Source: Pegea sp. RAD2-039 (lineage: Eukaryota > Chordata > Thaliacea > Salpida > Salpidae). Taken from it: 64,000 bases of DNA. The stretch covers positions 62,001 through 126,000 of the forward strand of contig JAQGEQ010000078.1 in assembly GCA_034620365.1 (NCBI GenBank), written 5' to 3'. The notes below the pieces were generated by a model, which saw only the letters and a list, made by a program, of their open reading frames with translations, did not search any database and was not told the origin of the DNA. Positions 1 to 18,651 of this stretch are shown here, piece after piece (within the stretch, counting starts at the first letter, position 1; each line of letters opens with the position of its first letter). Both the position numbers and the translations under genes were made by a program.

Positions 1-861
1 GAAATGGTTTGCTATTACTCAAAAATTTTATTCAAAAATCAATTTATAACAATTTTTCATTTCTAAAACGAAAGCTTTTTCTTTCTGTCGGAGCAATTAA
101 GCTTTTATGATTCGTCAGATCTGTTAGTTTCGTTTAGATCAAAGAAATGTAAACACAATTATTGACAAATTAAATGAAAGCTGGTTATAAAGCAATATAA
201 AACAAATTTCGTCAAGCAGATCAGAATTAAAATATCAAAGCTTAAAATAGATGTTCAAATACTTTGAGATATTTTTTCTTTTTAAAAACCTTGGATTTTT
301 TAAATATTTTTTAAACACATTTAAAGTATAAAATGTTTAGAGAAAGTCTAAGGTTTTGATTGAAATTTTGCCTTATCTTTAATATAGAATTATGACTTTA
401 TGAGCTTACATTATAGGTCTAAGTAGTATGAAAAGGTTATATGAGTTTTAAAAGCTATTAGGTACAAATCCTAAGGTTTGTCTGTAAGATAAACTTTTCT
501 TGGCTTGCTGTTGTTTAAACTGAGAAATATTTACATATTAAAGTTGTAAACTCACCAAATTATAAATATCTTTTTAATTTCATACTAAAGCTTGATAAAC
601 TGATAACTGATAAAGGAGGTAAAGACTAATTATAGGGCACACGAGTTAGTAGAAATAGATTTTGATTTTTTGATTATATTGAATAGCTTACAGCATCTAG
701 TTGATTTGAAAGAAAGTTTTTTTGAAAGTGAAATTTTAATCTGTGCAAAATAAATATATAAAATTTTTCTTAAATAAATTTCACTTTCAACAGTTCTTAA
801 TGTGAAGATGTTTAAAATTTCTGAATTTCAAAGAAATTGAAACTGTAAGTTTAACAGAATC
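1..861. other. Intergenic, AT-rich, no gene seen
   Basis: No convincing coding segment on either strand. It lies directly upstream of the receptor phosphatase start codon and presumably holds its promoter and leader, but I see no specific element. Confidence 0.5.
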
Positions 862-6940
<6,079 letters not shown>

Positions 6941-7849
6941 AGTTTATTAGAAAGTTTTGTAAATTGTAATTTTGATAGAAATGATCACTCTGTTGTCTTT
7001 TAAACTATTAGAGTTTATTAATCAGTTATTTCGACCAGAAAATCAAAAAACAAAAAACTTTGCAGTTGTACTTTATGAATTTTCTGATTAAGTATTTTTT
7101 TAAATAGTAATTCTTTTCAATGTTTTTTGTATTTAATATAAAATCGGAAATTTTTTAAGAAGAAAGTAATAACATCAACTAAACTTGTTCATCTTTATTT
7201 GCTTAAATCTATTTCTCAAGTACCAATTTTTATTGATAATTAATTGTACTGCTAAACCAAAAACAAATAGTTTGTTTGCTGTATAAAGCCAATTAAATAT
7301 GAACTTTAGAGTCTTTTTAATCGTATAATGTTTAAGATATTTTCCTTTGTATTATTTAATGTTTACCATTATCCGTTCATGTTAACATAAAAGATAAATA
7401 TTAGCATAGACCAGTTTGTCAATAGTAAGCAAACCACAATGAAGTGAAAGCTAATCGTGTTGTTATCACATTAAGTTTCGTTTTAATAAAAATCTATAAA
7501 TGTGAAAGTTAAACAGTTCAAGCTAGTATTTGTAGATCAGTTATAACAGAAAGCTAACTATATCAAGTCTAAAAACAAATAGATATTTTTTTCTAATAGT
7601 ATATCAAAGCTAGTAAAGGATACGAAAGCTAAAACTATCCATAATTTAAACAATTTCAGTCTTTACACTTTGACAAATTTAACCTAATTAATAACAAATA
7701 CTAACTATATATACTTTACTGCATGATATAAAAAAAGCAAAAGTCGAAATCTACGTTAAACCATTATGCTGGTTTAATGGAAAATATTCTTATCTCAAAT
7801 CATTTAATTAAATTTTAGCTGAAACGTAAATGAAAAACTCAATTCAGTG
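6941..7849. other. Intergenic between phosphatase stop and LINE
   Basis: AT-rich sequence with no coding signal seen. It should hold the phosphatase 3' UTR. The boundary with the LINE is placed just before its open frame begins and is approximate. Confidence 0.5.
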
Positions 7850-7863
7850 TAAGCAACACTTTT

Positions 7864-9471
7864 TTGACTTGGTTAAGAGTATCAAAATTAATCGATATAT
7901 ATATCTCTGAGATGGTAGATCTAGACATAACAGCTGATATAGTATCTAAGGCTATTTCTTCTCTAAAATCAACAGTTTCCAACACCCCAGATCAAATCCC
8001 AGCTTTGTTTTTAAGAAAAAATACTTCTTCTTTAGCGCTACCCTTATCGCTACTCTTTAACATGACTCTTAAGCGGGGAAGACTTCCACAAATTTGGAAG
8101 AATGCTATTATTACTCCAATTTATAAGAAGGGTCCCAGAAACACTGCACTTAACTACAGACCAGTTTCGCTGACTTCGGTTATCTGCAGAACTCAAGAAA
8201 ACATCATTCACAACCATATAACTAGCCATTTGACGGAGCATCATCTAATATCTGATGTCCAGCATGGCTTTGTTAAGCAAAGATCTTCTTTGACTCAACA
8301 TCTCAATTTTTTCAATGAGCTTACAGCTCATTACGAAAGTAATACTCCATGTGACATCATATACCTTGATTTTGCTAAAGCTTTTGATTCTGTTCCACAC
8401 AACAAGCTCATTACTGTATTGAAAAACATAAAAATCAGCAACTCTATCTTAAAATGGATTGAAGATTTCTTATCAGGTAGAACCCAACGAGCCCGTGTAG
8501 AAAGATCTTTATCTACTCCTAGTAAAGTCACCAGCGGCGTTCCTCAAGGTTCCGTCCTGGGTCCACTTCTCTTTTTGATTTTCATTGAAGACCTCATCAG
8601 AAGACTAATAACAGTAGACAATGTCAGTGTGTTTGTGTATGCAGACGACATCAAGCTATTATCTGGTTCTCACTCAAAACTCCAAACTGCACTAAATATT
8701 GTAGAAAACTGGTCTTCGAATTGGCAACTTAAAATCCAGCCAACAAAGTCTGAAGTTATAACATTCTCCCGTAAGCCAGCTGCCAACTTCAGCAACCAAT
8801 ACTACATCAATGGATCTATTCTTGAACGAGTATTCTCAGTCATAGACCTCGGCATTACTCTGACATCTGACTTCAAATGGCACAGTTATGTTTCCAGAAT
8901 CTTTGGAAAATCTATCAAGCTTGTCCACCTCATCATAAAGACTTTTAATTCTAAAGATCCATCGTTTTACGTGAACCTTTTCAAACTGTACATACGCCCT
9001 ATTCTTGAATACAATGTCAGTGCATGGATGCCATATCAAGTTGGTGATATCAGAAAAATCGAATCTGTTCAGGCAAAATATACGAGATTGGTTTGCAGGA
9101 AACTTAATATCAAATACGAGAGTTATAAGCATCGTCTCAGCTTCTTCAATCTAGATACTTTGGAAATCCGAAGAATTAAATACGACCTTATTCTGATTTT
9201 TAAAATTATTCACAACCTAATTGATCTTCAGTTTGATGACTTTTTCTCCATTAGTCCCTCCCTCAAGTTATATCAACTTAGAAGACATAAATTACATCTT
9301 AATAAGCCCACTCCACCAGCAACGTTAACCAGATTAAGTTTTTTCTCATACCGCACAATCAGTACATGGAACAATCTGCCATCAGAGATTGTCATGTCAA
9401 AATCACTTATGCTGTTCAAGAAAAAGCTGAATTGTTATAATATCGCCAACATTGCCATTTCTAAACTGTGA
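7864..9471 (+). CDS. LINE reverse transcriptase ORF fragment, about 535 codons
   Basis: The open frame has no frameshift or internal stop. RT landmarks are present in order: an N-terminal region with PIYKKG and NYRPVSLTSV, QHGFVKQRS, YLDFAKAFDSVPH, SGVPQGSVLGPLLFLIF and the catalytic FVYADDIKL box with both aspartates, then a LINE thumb/C-terminal region with a tail resembling HNLIDLQFDDFF. There is no natural start: the frame opens after an upstream stop and the first ATG is at about 7912. By family knowledge the enzyme copies element RNA at a nicked chromosomal site. This copy lacks the endonuclease and 5' promoter and is probably immobile, but the unbroken frame suggests a recent insertion. 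Confidence 0.9.
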   Translation: MTWLRVSKLIDIYISEMVDLDITADIVSKAISSLKSTVSNTPDQIPALFLRKNTSSLALPLSLLFNMTLKRGRLPQIWKNAIITPIYKKGPRNTALNYRPVSLTSVICRTQENIIHNHITSHLTEHHLISDVQHGFVKQRSSLTQHLNFFNELTAHYESNTPCDIIYLDFAKAFDSVPHNKLITVLKNIKISNSILKWIEDFLSGRTQRARVERSLSTPSKVTSGVPQGSVLGPLLFLIFIEDLIRRLITVDNVSVFVYADDIKLLSGSHSKLQTALNIVENWSSNWQLKIQPTKSEVITFSRKPAANFSNQYYINGSILERVFSVIDLGITLTSDFKWHSYVSRIFGKSIKLVHLIIKTFNSKDPSFYVNLFKLYIRPILEYNVSAWMPYQVGDIRKIESVQAKYTRLVCRKLNIKYESYKHRLSFFNLDTLEIRRIKYDLILIFKIIHNLIDLQFDDFFSISPSLKLYQLRRHKLHLNKPTPPATLTRLSFFSYRTISTWNNLPSEIVMSKSLMLFKKKLNCYNIANIAISKL

Positions 9472-9615
9472 ATTTTTCTCTTTTACAATACTATGATTCT
9501 GTGCAATTCTTCATTGTCATATACTTTTTCGTTTACACGTCAAATAGATCTAATTTGTGAGAATGTGTGTTAGCGAGAGGTGCTCTCTTTAGGCACCCTC
9601 CTTCACATTTATTGT

Positions 9616-9634
9616 AATAAATAAATAAATAAAT
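9616..9634 (+). repeat. AATA microsatellite tail of the LINE
   Basis: Four to five tandem AATA units close the element, as is typical of LINE 3' ends. Confidence 0.85.
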
Positions 9635-12235
9635 AGACTTATTAAGATATATAGTAGCTTTAAAAGTAATAAATCTTTGAAACACTGCTTACATGAGGAG
9701 ATATCTAACAAACACATATCAAACCTTGATAAATACTAATCTAAAACTTTAAGTCATTAACTGATTAAGAAATGTCAATGTGAATAAAAATATATTTGTT
9801 TTTATCTGAAAAGTTCTTATAAAATGATTATCTTGGCTCTAGAATAAATTATTTTTACAATTTTAGTTATAAAAGAAATTAAAGTTTTTAAACAATTTTA
9901 TTTGACATATTTAGATGACAGATGTTATATCGCAGTGTACTTTAAAATATTCACCTTTGCAGTTTTATAAGCAAGTTATAAACTTTCCTGACTCGTCATA
10001 GCTTTTAAACAACCCTGTTGTAGTCCATTGCAACATCTTAATACAACTTTCTGAATTCATTTCATTTGAAAATTATTATCGATTTGATTTATGTAAAGTA
10101 TTGGTAAAAATTAGAAATTTTAGAAAGTCTAGTTAATGAAAATTTAGTTATTAGTTTTTTCTTTGATAAGCATGAATACATTCTTAATAGTTTTTGCTCA
10201 ATGCGGTATTTCATTATTTTCAGGTCCCTTATATTGAGTTTCTTTAAAAATATGGTAACTTCCAAACTTGCAACTCAGATATGAAAGCTATCTATTTTCT
10301 ATTTTGTGAAAGCTTTCATCTTATTTTTATCGTCTCTTATTCTCGGTGTTGTTTCTGAGATGTTATCTTCTTTAATAGTATAAACTGATTACATTTCATC
10401 TTAAAGTTAATAATAAAATTGATCACTAATCACTTAAGTTATAGAAATAAATTCATTTACTTTCATTTAAGTTTTATTTCAGTCAAGAACATTTATTTTT
10501 TAATTTTATTTCAATTCTTATCTTATCTTTTTATGTACAAAGTTTTCAACGAATTTGTTATTGTTAAGAAACTAATTGGTAAACTTGATATAAAATTTCG
10601 TCGCAAATTTTGCATCAAAAAGGTTTCTGCTTACAATGTAATAAAGTAAAAGTTATTTAATCTAATCAATTAGCCTTTTAACGTACACAATATCAACATG
10701 ATGGTTATTGAACTGGTAAAATCAAGTGACTCCTAAGCACTCTCAACTACCAACTGTAAGGTTTTGCTTTGACCAAAAATTATACAAGTTATAAACTCAA
10801 ATAGCATATATTAAAGTTAATTTTTACGTACGCAATTTAAATCAAGCTTATTATTGTGTTACTTTGTAAATAAGGGTAGTTATAATTGAAATGATTCAAA
10901 ACTGTTGGTTTAAAATGTAACTGGTTTATATCATACAGACATATCAACTTAAATTATGTTAAAAGTAACCGAAATTTATCACGTAGATCAGGATGACAAC
11001 TATTAATAGATATAATTTTAATTAACTGTAAACCATTAACAAATGAAAAAACTTTTTGTATCTGTTTTAATAGTCATATACTTATAAAAATAACGGTTGT
11101 ATATTTTTTCTTAAATGCTTTATGAAAAAACTAAAAGGTATGTTAACATAATTTATAATATACTTTAACTAAAATATACTAAAAAGCTGCTTGTTTTAAA
11201 ATATATTTAGTTAGTTGAATTTGTTTAAAACAGTATTATGGAAATATAAAATCTAACGAAATTCAATTTGAATAAATTATTTAAGTAAGTTTTTAACAAA
11301 AAAGTCAACTTTTTTTAGATAATTTTGTTTAATCTAAAATTTTTAAAATATTATTCTAAAATCTAGAATCTTTAACTTGGCAACTCTGCTCACATTGTAA
11401 ATTTAAAATCGTAAACAAAACAGAAGATAGTGTTTGATAGTATTGTTTTCAACGTGAATAATTTTCTGTGTAAACATTTACAAGTTTTTGCTGTTAATTC
11501 TCATCTAGTTTCTTTAATTTTATTTTATTGTATTTATATACTTTAGTTATTATTCTATAATGAAATAATTGTAAATTTTTATTTATCTATTTATTTTTAT
11601 ATATATACATGTGTACTTAAGTGAAGTTTTATTAAGAAATGTAAGTTTAAAAGTAAATGTCATTTTTATGCATGATTTAATTTAATTTTACTTCATTGTA
11701 TGAATTATGATTTATTTAAAAAACATTATTTAATTTTTAGCTATTCTTATAAGTTATTTTTAAATTCTATAGTAGATAATATAACATGTTTTATTAATAA
11801 ACACAATATTTTGTTAAACTTAAAATTTGTTTAAATTTCTATTAAGCTATTAACTTTATTATTTAATTTTTTAAATTTTTTTTCATTGAAAATCCTCATT
11901 ATCTGATTCATAACAAAATAATCTATAATTTTTTTTGGTGCTTTTTATTATAGTATTTATGCAATACTATATAAATGTTGTTTTGTAATAATTTGATGTC
12001 AAATTTATTATTTAGAAAAGCTTTATTATACTAGTTTTGAGATTTTACGATTGAAAAACATTTTTTTAACCATTTACTTTAATCATATTTTTTACAGTCT
12101 TATTTTGTTACTTAGTCTGTAATTTAGTGAAAGTATGTAACTGTGAACCTTAGATCATATTCGTTTGAAACTTTTTTGCCTCTATATGAGATTATTTTGT
12201 TACTGTTGGTTATTGTATGACTTAAATCAAGTAAA
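9635..12235. other. Intergenic, strongly AT-rich
   Basis: No supported gene. An open frame at 10419-10649 looks like AT-rich chance sequence. The last kilobase (about 11300-12235) is visibly T-rich on the plus strand, as in other leaders upstream of genes in this window. Confidence 0.5.
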
Positions 12236-15200
12236 ATGGCTATGGAAAAGCACTTTCTTATGAATGACACTCATTTTAAATATCAAATTACAAGTATTGG
12301 CTTCCATCCTACACGTCGTGAGATAGTTGCTGGCTTTGAAGGTACATTTTTGAACTAATAATTTATTTTTAATTGCTTTAGTTATTATAATTTAATAATA
12401 AATTTATGATACTTATCTGACGTGTTGGTAAAATACTTCCATTTGTAAATCAGAAACTTTAGTTTATATCCTAGTAAAATTTATCTAAATTATTGTTATG
12501 TTAATTAAGCATCTAGACCTGTAAAAACTCCTTATCTAGCAAAACTTCCTAAATTGCCCAAACTTCATAAATCTGTTTTTTGAAATTTATGAAATAAAAT
12601 GATTTTTATAAAACAATTTTCTCTAGATGGTATGATGAAATGGTGGGAACAGGACAGTGGCCAGCTACAGATGTCTACTCATGAACATAGTGGGTGGGTA
12701 ACTGACTTTCTATTTATGAGCAGACCAAAACTTTTCTTCTCATCTGCCCATGATGGTATTATCATTGTATGGGGCTGTGGTGGAAATGTAGTGAAGAAAA
12801 TTAGAGTATGTTAAAAATGTGCTGTTGTTACAGATGCTCGTATCTTAATTTAAGTCTTATAAATTGTCTAGAAAATCTATAGAATAATTCTTTTAATTTT
12901 GGTTTATCATTCATTTATCAATTTCATTAATAGTAAATTAAATTAACTGTAAAATATGATTAATATATGATTTTTAAACATGTAAGTCAATACTTTTACA
13001 TCAATACAAAATGTGAGATATGATTTAAATTTCAGGTTGGAAACCCTGTTTATGTTCTCGCTCATAATATACGTAGAGGTCAACTAGTGTGTGGAATGAA
13101 TAAAACTGTTGCATCATTTTGGTTGGACTTTACAAGTAAACATTCCAACATAATTGACAAATCTACCCCGTTTAGATCTCATGAACATACTGATATAGTC
13201 AGTTGTGTTCTTTGTCATGAATCAAGAGTATACTCTGCTGGGTAAGTTTATCAATACTTCTTTATAACTTATCAGTTAGCCTTTGCATATATATACGATT
13301 TACAAAATCTCGTTATGGTATATTTTATTGATTTTTTTTTGTATTAAAATCCAATATGTTCATAAAAATCTTTCATAATCAAGTTGTTTTTGACGATTAG
13401 ATACGATGGGAAAATGTGTATATATGATACTACATTGTATCCTGGAAGGTTTGGCCTATCAACTGTTCATAAAAATAAATCTGCTCATAGGGCTGGAATT
13501 ACTTGTATGATACTTATAAAAGATAACGAAAATAATAAATGGTAACAACCGTCTGATAATATAATTGCTAATGACATGAAATATTCGATATTTAGGATAT
13601 TAACAGGTTCATTTGACTGCTCTGTCAAAGTGTGGTCGCAAGACGGTAAATTACGTCAACAAGTTTCTACTGTATTCTATGATTCTGTTGTTAATTTATG
13701 TTATCTACCTCGTTCAAAAGTTGTATGGATTGCTTCACTCAATCAACATCCAATTTTATTTGATCCAAAATCTGGAGAAAATGTAAGTTTAGATATTTCT
13801 TTGAAAACAAAATCATTTAGGTATTTTAGCTGTTCTAATGTTTTATTATTTCTCTTTCTTATCTTGTTATAACTTGTTGCTTTAAAGCATTAGATGCTTT
13901 AATGTTGTTTCAACAAATTAACAAAAGAATATTTAAGGAAATCTAAATGATTCTATTGTATTTTAGCTTGAAGTAATTGATTGTTAATCGGGTGTGTCCT
14001 CTTTGTTGTAATTGAAGAACTCTTTCAAATGCTTTTCATCTACCAGTTTTATTTACTCTCCTGGTCAATAAGTCGATGTTTCTATTGTTAACTTCAGGTC
14101 ACTGACTTCTTACCGACATTTCAATGCCAAGCTTCTTATTCAAATGAAAATCATTTCACAAAATTGATAAAACTTCGCTACAACCCTGAATCAGGCCAAC
14201 TAATCGGTAGGTTACTTTATCTAAAAAGATGATTCACAAGTTTGTGATAAGATACAAAATTCTAACTTAAAGTCTACTTTTAAAGGTTACAAAACATATA
14301 AATAAGTTTTCTTAAAGAAGTATCTTCATAAATGAAATTCTGCTTATTACATTATTAACAAATATTTGAAGTCATTTCAACTCTATTGTTATCTCTTTAA
14401 TCAATTCAAGTTGTCTCAGTGGTAATTGAAAACTGCTACGTTATTAAAACAGGAAATTAGAAGCTAGCAACTCAACTTTATGTTTCAAGATGTTTAAGTG
14501 CTTCTACTTACCCTTTTTACCAACAATTAAACAATAAACTGTTATTGCCAAATACTCAAATAAATAAATTTATTTAGTTGCTTTAAGTTAAATAATTACA
14601 AAACCAAGTTTACAGCAACTAATTGTTCAAATCTTCAAATGTAAATTGAATTTTACTAGAATTATTTCATATTTCAAATAATATTAGTTTCGAAATGTTG
14701 AAATCTAAACACAATTACGAAGGTTCGACAAGCAGACGACATTTGATAGTTTGGAGATACAACCCTGCTGGTTGTATAACTGCTTTGAAATTGAAATCTT
14801 CAGTAGATAGCATCGCATATAGTGAGTAATCTGATATTTTATATTATATATTTGATTTTTAATATTTTTTAGCGATAAAAGAACCGTTGTTATTTTTCTC
14901 TGGATCAGCTGACGGTAATATTTATAAGTGGGAACGTTTACAATCAAGTCATTTCATGTACAGGTAAGCCAACTTCTTTTACATTCTTCAATTATTTCTT
15001 TTCTGCGTACAACTAGAAAGAATTTCTTTTATGGAAACAATAAAACTTATTTAACTTTTCTTTCTAATTTTAGCTTCACTCAAATAATTTTCAATCAAAT
15101 TATTTTTTTGTTTATTTTATTTCCGCAAAGTATGGAAGTTCTTGAACGAAAAGATTGTATTGAAAAAGAAGAAAGTATTAGAGGTTTACGGGGAGAATTA

Positions 15201-17029
15201 TGTATACAATGTCCTTCTGCAACAGAGATGTTATCCTCTTCACGAAGACCTTCTCTTCCTGATAACTTCTACTTCAAGTTAGTTTTTCGCCAAAACTCTT
15301 CTTTATTCAGCAAATTTTCAACGATAATTAATTTCACAAATTTTTATGTCAGATTTTAAAATAGATTTTTGTACCAACAGCAAAAACGTATCCTTATCGA
15401 GAAGTATTTATGTTGAAGAGCTTGACTTGCTGGTAGTTGCTTGTGAGGATAGTAAGGTTTATGTTTGGGGGTTTGATTATGAAGCTGTAGAAACTTTACA
15501 AAGGTTAGGAAGAGAACAAAGCGAATTAATTCAACGACTTGAAACAGAGTAAGTTCTACTGCTGAATATCGAAACGAAAATTGACTTTGTGTTTGTCAAC
15601 GTTGTGCTCACCAATTTGAAATAACAAATTATTTACATTTAATTTTATTTAGTTGTAAATACAATCTACTATCAAAGAAACAAGATCTTAGTAATGGAGT
15701 TGGAAGTTCACAAACAAACGATCTACGTGTTTCAACTGGAAGCACACAGGTTACATCTGATTCAGCACAGGTTATTTTCTCGATAATTATCTATACACAG
15801 CATTTAAGAAAAAACATTTTGATGAAATAAAGAGTTGTTGATTATCAAAACTAAATGTTAATCTTCGTTTTAGAATGAAGAAAATGATTCAGTGACAGAC
15901 AGGGTTGCCGGTTTTATTTGTAAGAATGTTTTGATTGGGCATACTAACTGTATAACAGCGATGTCGTTAGTCAACAACAAAGACCTTTATGATGCAATGT
16001 TTCTGGTTGGTGCTCGTCAACAAACAGTTCCTTTTTATATTTTAAGAGTTTTATTTTAGCTCATCAACTTCTAATCACTTTTTCTGAAGCAAAATTCAAT
16101 CACAGATAACTAGTGGCTGGGATAGACGTGTACTAATATGGGATTTAAACGAAAATGGCAAATACCACGACCAGCTACGTTATCCTGACACCAAATTTGG
16201 CTCGATTCCAGATGGTAGTCAAGACGACGGGGGAATGCTTGCTTGTGAAGACGGAGTTGTTCTTAATCTTGAGTACTGCGCAAAAAAGTATTTGGCCATT
16301 TTGTTAATCAATATTTTGATGGATTTATTTGAGCAGAAATCAATTTGCATATGCATGTAGCGACAACATTGTTTATATTCGTCACTTTTCCAATGATGGT
16401 AGCTTAATGCATCTTGCTGCTACACTTGAAGGTCATGACCAGGAAATTACAGCTGTAAAGTGGAACCCTGTGTACGAAAAATGGGTGACAAGCTCAGAAG
16501 ATGGAACTGTCCGAATCTGGGTAATTAACAGATAAAGAAATTTGTGAAATTTGATTTTCGAAAATTTGATTTCTAAAATGTTGAAAAATCTTCTCGTAGA
16601 ATGAAAATGATGGAAAATTAGAAGAGACCTTGTATGCTCAAGGCTTAGTGACAACTATCTGCATAGATCAAGTTAATGGTTTTATAGTAGCAGGTGTAGA
16701 CAATTGCATCAAGTTAGTTGCTTCAATCAAACTTGTTCATCAATTAATTATTTTCTGCTACTACAGGGTATATGATATGGACACAGCCCATCTTGTTCAG
16801 AAAAATATTGGCCATACTGAAAATATTCGTTGTATTGTACATGTTGTTGAACGCTCACAGGTAATTCTCAAATATTAGTTGCAAATAAATCTGTTTAAAC
16901 ATTAATTGATGTTGTTAGTACATGTCTGGATCATATGACAATACATTGAGAGTATGGAACGCATATCGAAAACCAATCAAAAGGAAGATCATTCCAACTA
17001 ACAATAAGTGCGCACCACAGTCTTACTGA
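12236..17029 (+). CDS. Multi-WD40-repeat protein, 809 aa, 17 exons, family not assigned
   Basis: Exons: 12236-12341, 12627-12805, 13036-13241, 13401-13541, 13596-13782, 14098-14206, 14660-14821, 14873-14963, 15131-15277, 15381-15548, 15653-15770, 15874-16005, 16106-16287, 16337-16520, 16600-16712, 16767-16860, 16919-17029; these sum to 810 codons including stop. WD-type units recur along the protein: GMMKWW, GIIIVWG, DGKMCIYD, DCSVKVWSQDGK, LIVWRYNP, DGNIYKWE, SKVYVWG, WDRRVLIWDLNENG, SEDGTVRIW and NTLRVWN. This suggests two beta-propellers separated by a charged, possibly helical linker near LGREQSELIQRLETE. No signal peptide or membrane segment is seen. A scaffold role is the family expectation; the specific function is not recognised. 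A cilium-related WD protein is possible but not shown. AATAAA lies at about 17196. Confidence 0.85.
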
Positions 17030-17549
17030 ACATCTAATATTTACTTATTGTCTCTCGTAAGCCTGACAAGATAAATTTGTTGTTTTTTTCACTGTGATTT
17101 TACTTTCAAACTTGATGATGCAAACTTTCTTACTTTTCGTATTTCACAAAATCTTTTTTTACTATTTTATAGGTTTGATATGTTTGTGCCTGTGAAATAA
17201 ATTTATTTAAATGCCAAACAACTAATTACGATTTTAAGAGCATATAAACCTTCAGGTGTAATCTATTTTTGATAATTTTTACCACTCGTTTGATAAAACA
17301 TATTTTTCTAGATAATATGAAACAAAAATGTTTACCAAAAATAAATAGTTTACTTAAAACATTTGACCTTTATTACAAGCAAGTAATAATACTTGCTAAA
17401 ATAAGTTTGTCATTACTATATCAAATCACTTTAAAGATTTCTTTTGTGGAAAAAACTTACTGATCTAGCTTGTAAGTTTCTCGATTTTTTTAATTATTTG
17501 TTTTGTGAAGAAACCAGACTTTAGTGATAAAATGAAAACAAAATGTCAT
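17030..17549. other. 3' flank of the WD40 gene, no further gene seen
   Basis: It contains the likely 3' UTR and polyadenylation signal (AATAAA at about 17196) of the WD40 gene, then AT-rich sequence. A 64-codon frame at 17269-17463 is not supported. Confidence 0.5.
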
Positions 17550-18360
17550 CATCAACAACGAGTTTGCGTGTCTAAAGGTCGATAGTTCCGCCCTTTAAAA
17601 ACGCGCCTTGTCGCCCAATTCTCCGTAAGAGAAAGAGACAACATCTCTTTCTGGCAAAGAATGCCAGCAGACAAACGCAGAGAATATGGTGTAGGTTTTG
17701 CAAAAACACTCTACTACGTTAGTAGTCGTAGGCTCGGACGGCAACAAACGTATAACAACTCTCCGCATACAAACCAAAAAAAAACAAAGCAATCCTAGTC
17801 AGCACAAACGCGTACACTTTCTACAATACTGACGAAGTCAAAGATCCGTTTTATGAAAACTCAATCTCGTTATTTGTAACGTTCATAGGTAAGGCCATCT
17901 TATAGCTTTGGGTAACTTCAATTCAAGAGTAGGTGCTGATCATCATTTCTAGACTCCGTGTTTTCGACGTGTTGGTTTCGGCAAGATGAATTTGATGGAA
18001 AAATACCTTCTTGAGCTTTGTCACTCACAAAATCTCTGCATTACCAACTCCTTTTTCTGACCAAGCAATATTTCCGGGAGACACTCACGCTATAAACATT
18101 GGCATCTGCTAGACTTTATCTTCGTAGGAAGTAGCCTTCTAGGCAATGTCTTAATGACAAGATTATACAAACAGCGATCACTTTGTAGCATGCTAAAAAT
18201 TACATCTTTCTATCAAAATAATGTACAAGTCAAAACCAAGATACTATCGCCATATGTGTACTTATAAGAACAATATAAGAGTTATAAGAACAAGGTTCAA
18301 CTGGTTGGAAAAATACATCGATGAGTATTCAGCATGGTCGTTTTCGCCCGGACCAGGCTT
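17550..18360 (+). pseudogene. Decayed LINE endonuclease (APE-type) fragment
   Basis: The three forward frames together read as the exonuclease/endonuclease module of an animal non-LTR element. Seen are SVRERDNISFWQRMP, REYGVGFAKT, FNSRVGADHHF, RRVGFGKMN, LLELCHSQNLCITNSFF and HWHLLDFIFVGS. Several stops and frame changes interrupt it. The usual GDFN catalytic context reads GNFN here, so an active-site aspartate is lost. Base composition is less AT-rich than around it. The wording matches the endonuclease-RT proteins often annotated in animals as craniofacial development protein 2-like. It is a different family from the LINE at 7850-9634. Confidence 0.8.
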
Positions 18361-18651
18361 TAATATAATATGAGATTAAATTATGTATGAACATTAAATT
18401 GTCTCAAAAACATTTCCGACAAATTAAAACGAATTTCCTTTTCATGAATCATATTGACTTAACAAAAGACTAGTTTAAAAAATTCTTTGTTTAAGTGTAA
18501 CAGTTTTGAAATTAAATTGTGAAGAGGAAAATAAGTAATCAAAATCAAAGTAGACTTGTTCATATAAGTGAAATCTTTAAAATTGTTTGTGTTACTTCCT
18601 AAAGTTTGTAGATTTACTTGTATTCTGTTTAAAGCATTTTATAGTTACATA
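18361..18651. other. Upstream region of the ZP/EGF gene
   Basis: Short AT-rich interval between the LINE remnant and the signal-peptide ATG; no element recognised. Confidence 0.4.

Larger units (their letters stand above)
7850..9634 (+). mobile_element. 5'-truncated non-LTR retrotransposon (LINE, CR1/Jockey-like)
   Basis: The element starts inside its second ORF, so the endonuclease is missing. This is the usual product of incomplete target-primed reverse transcription. It keeps the reverse transcriptase ORF, a short 3' UTR and a terminal AATA repeat. The last 70 bases or so (GTGAGAATGTGTGTTAG onward) recur at 40011-40080 (reverse) and 46223-46265, so this is a family with at least three insertions in the window. 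Clade assignment is from motif resemblance and is tentative. Its GC content and codon use look higher than those of flanking DNA. Confidence 0.9.
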
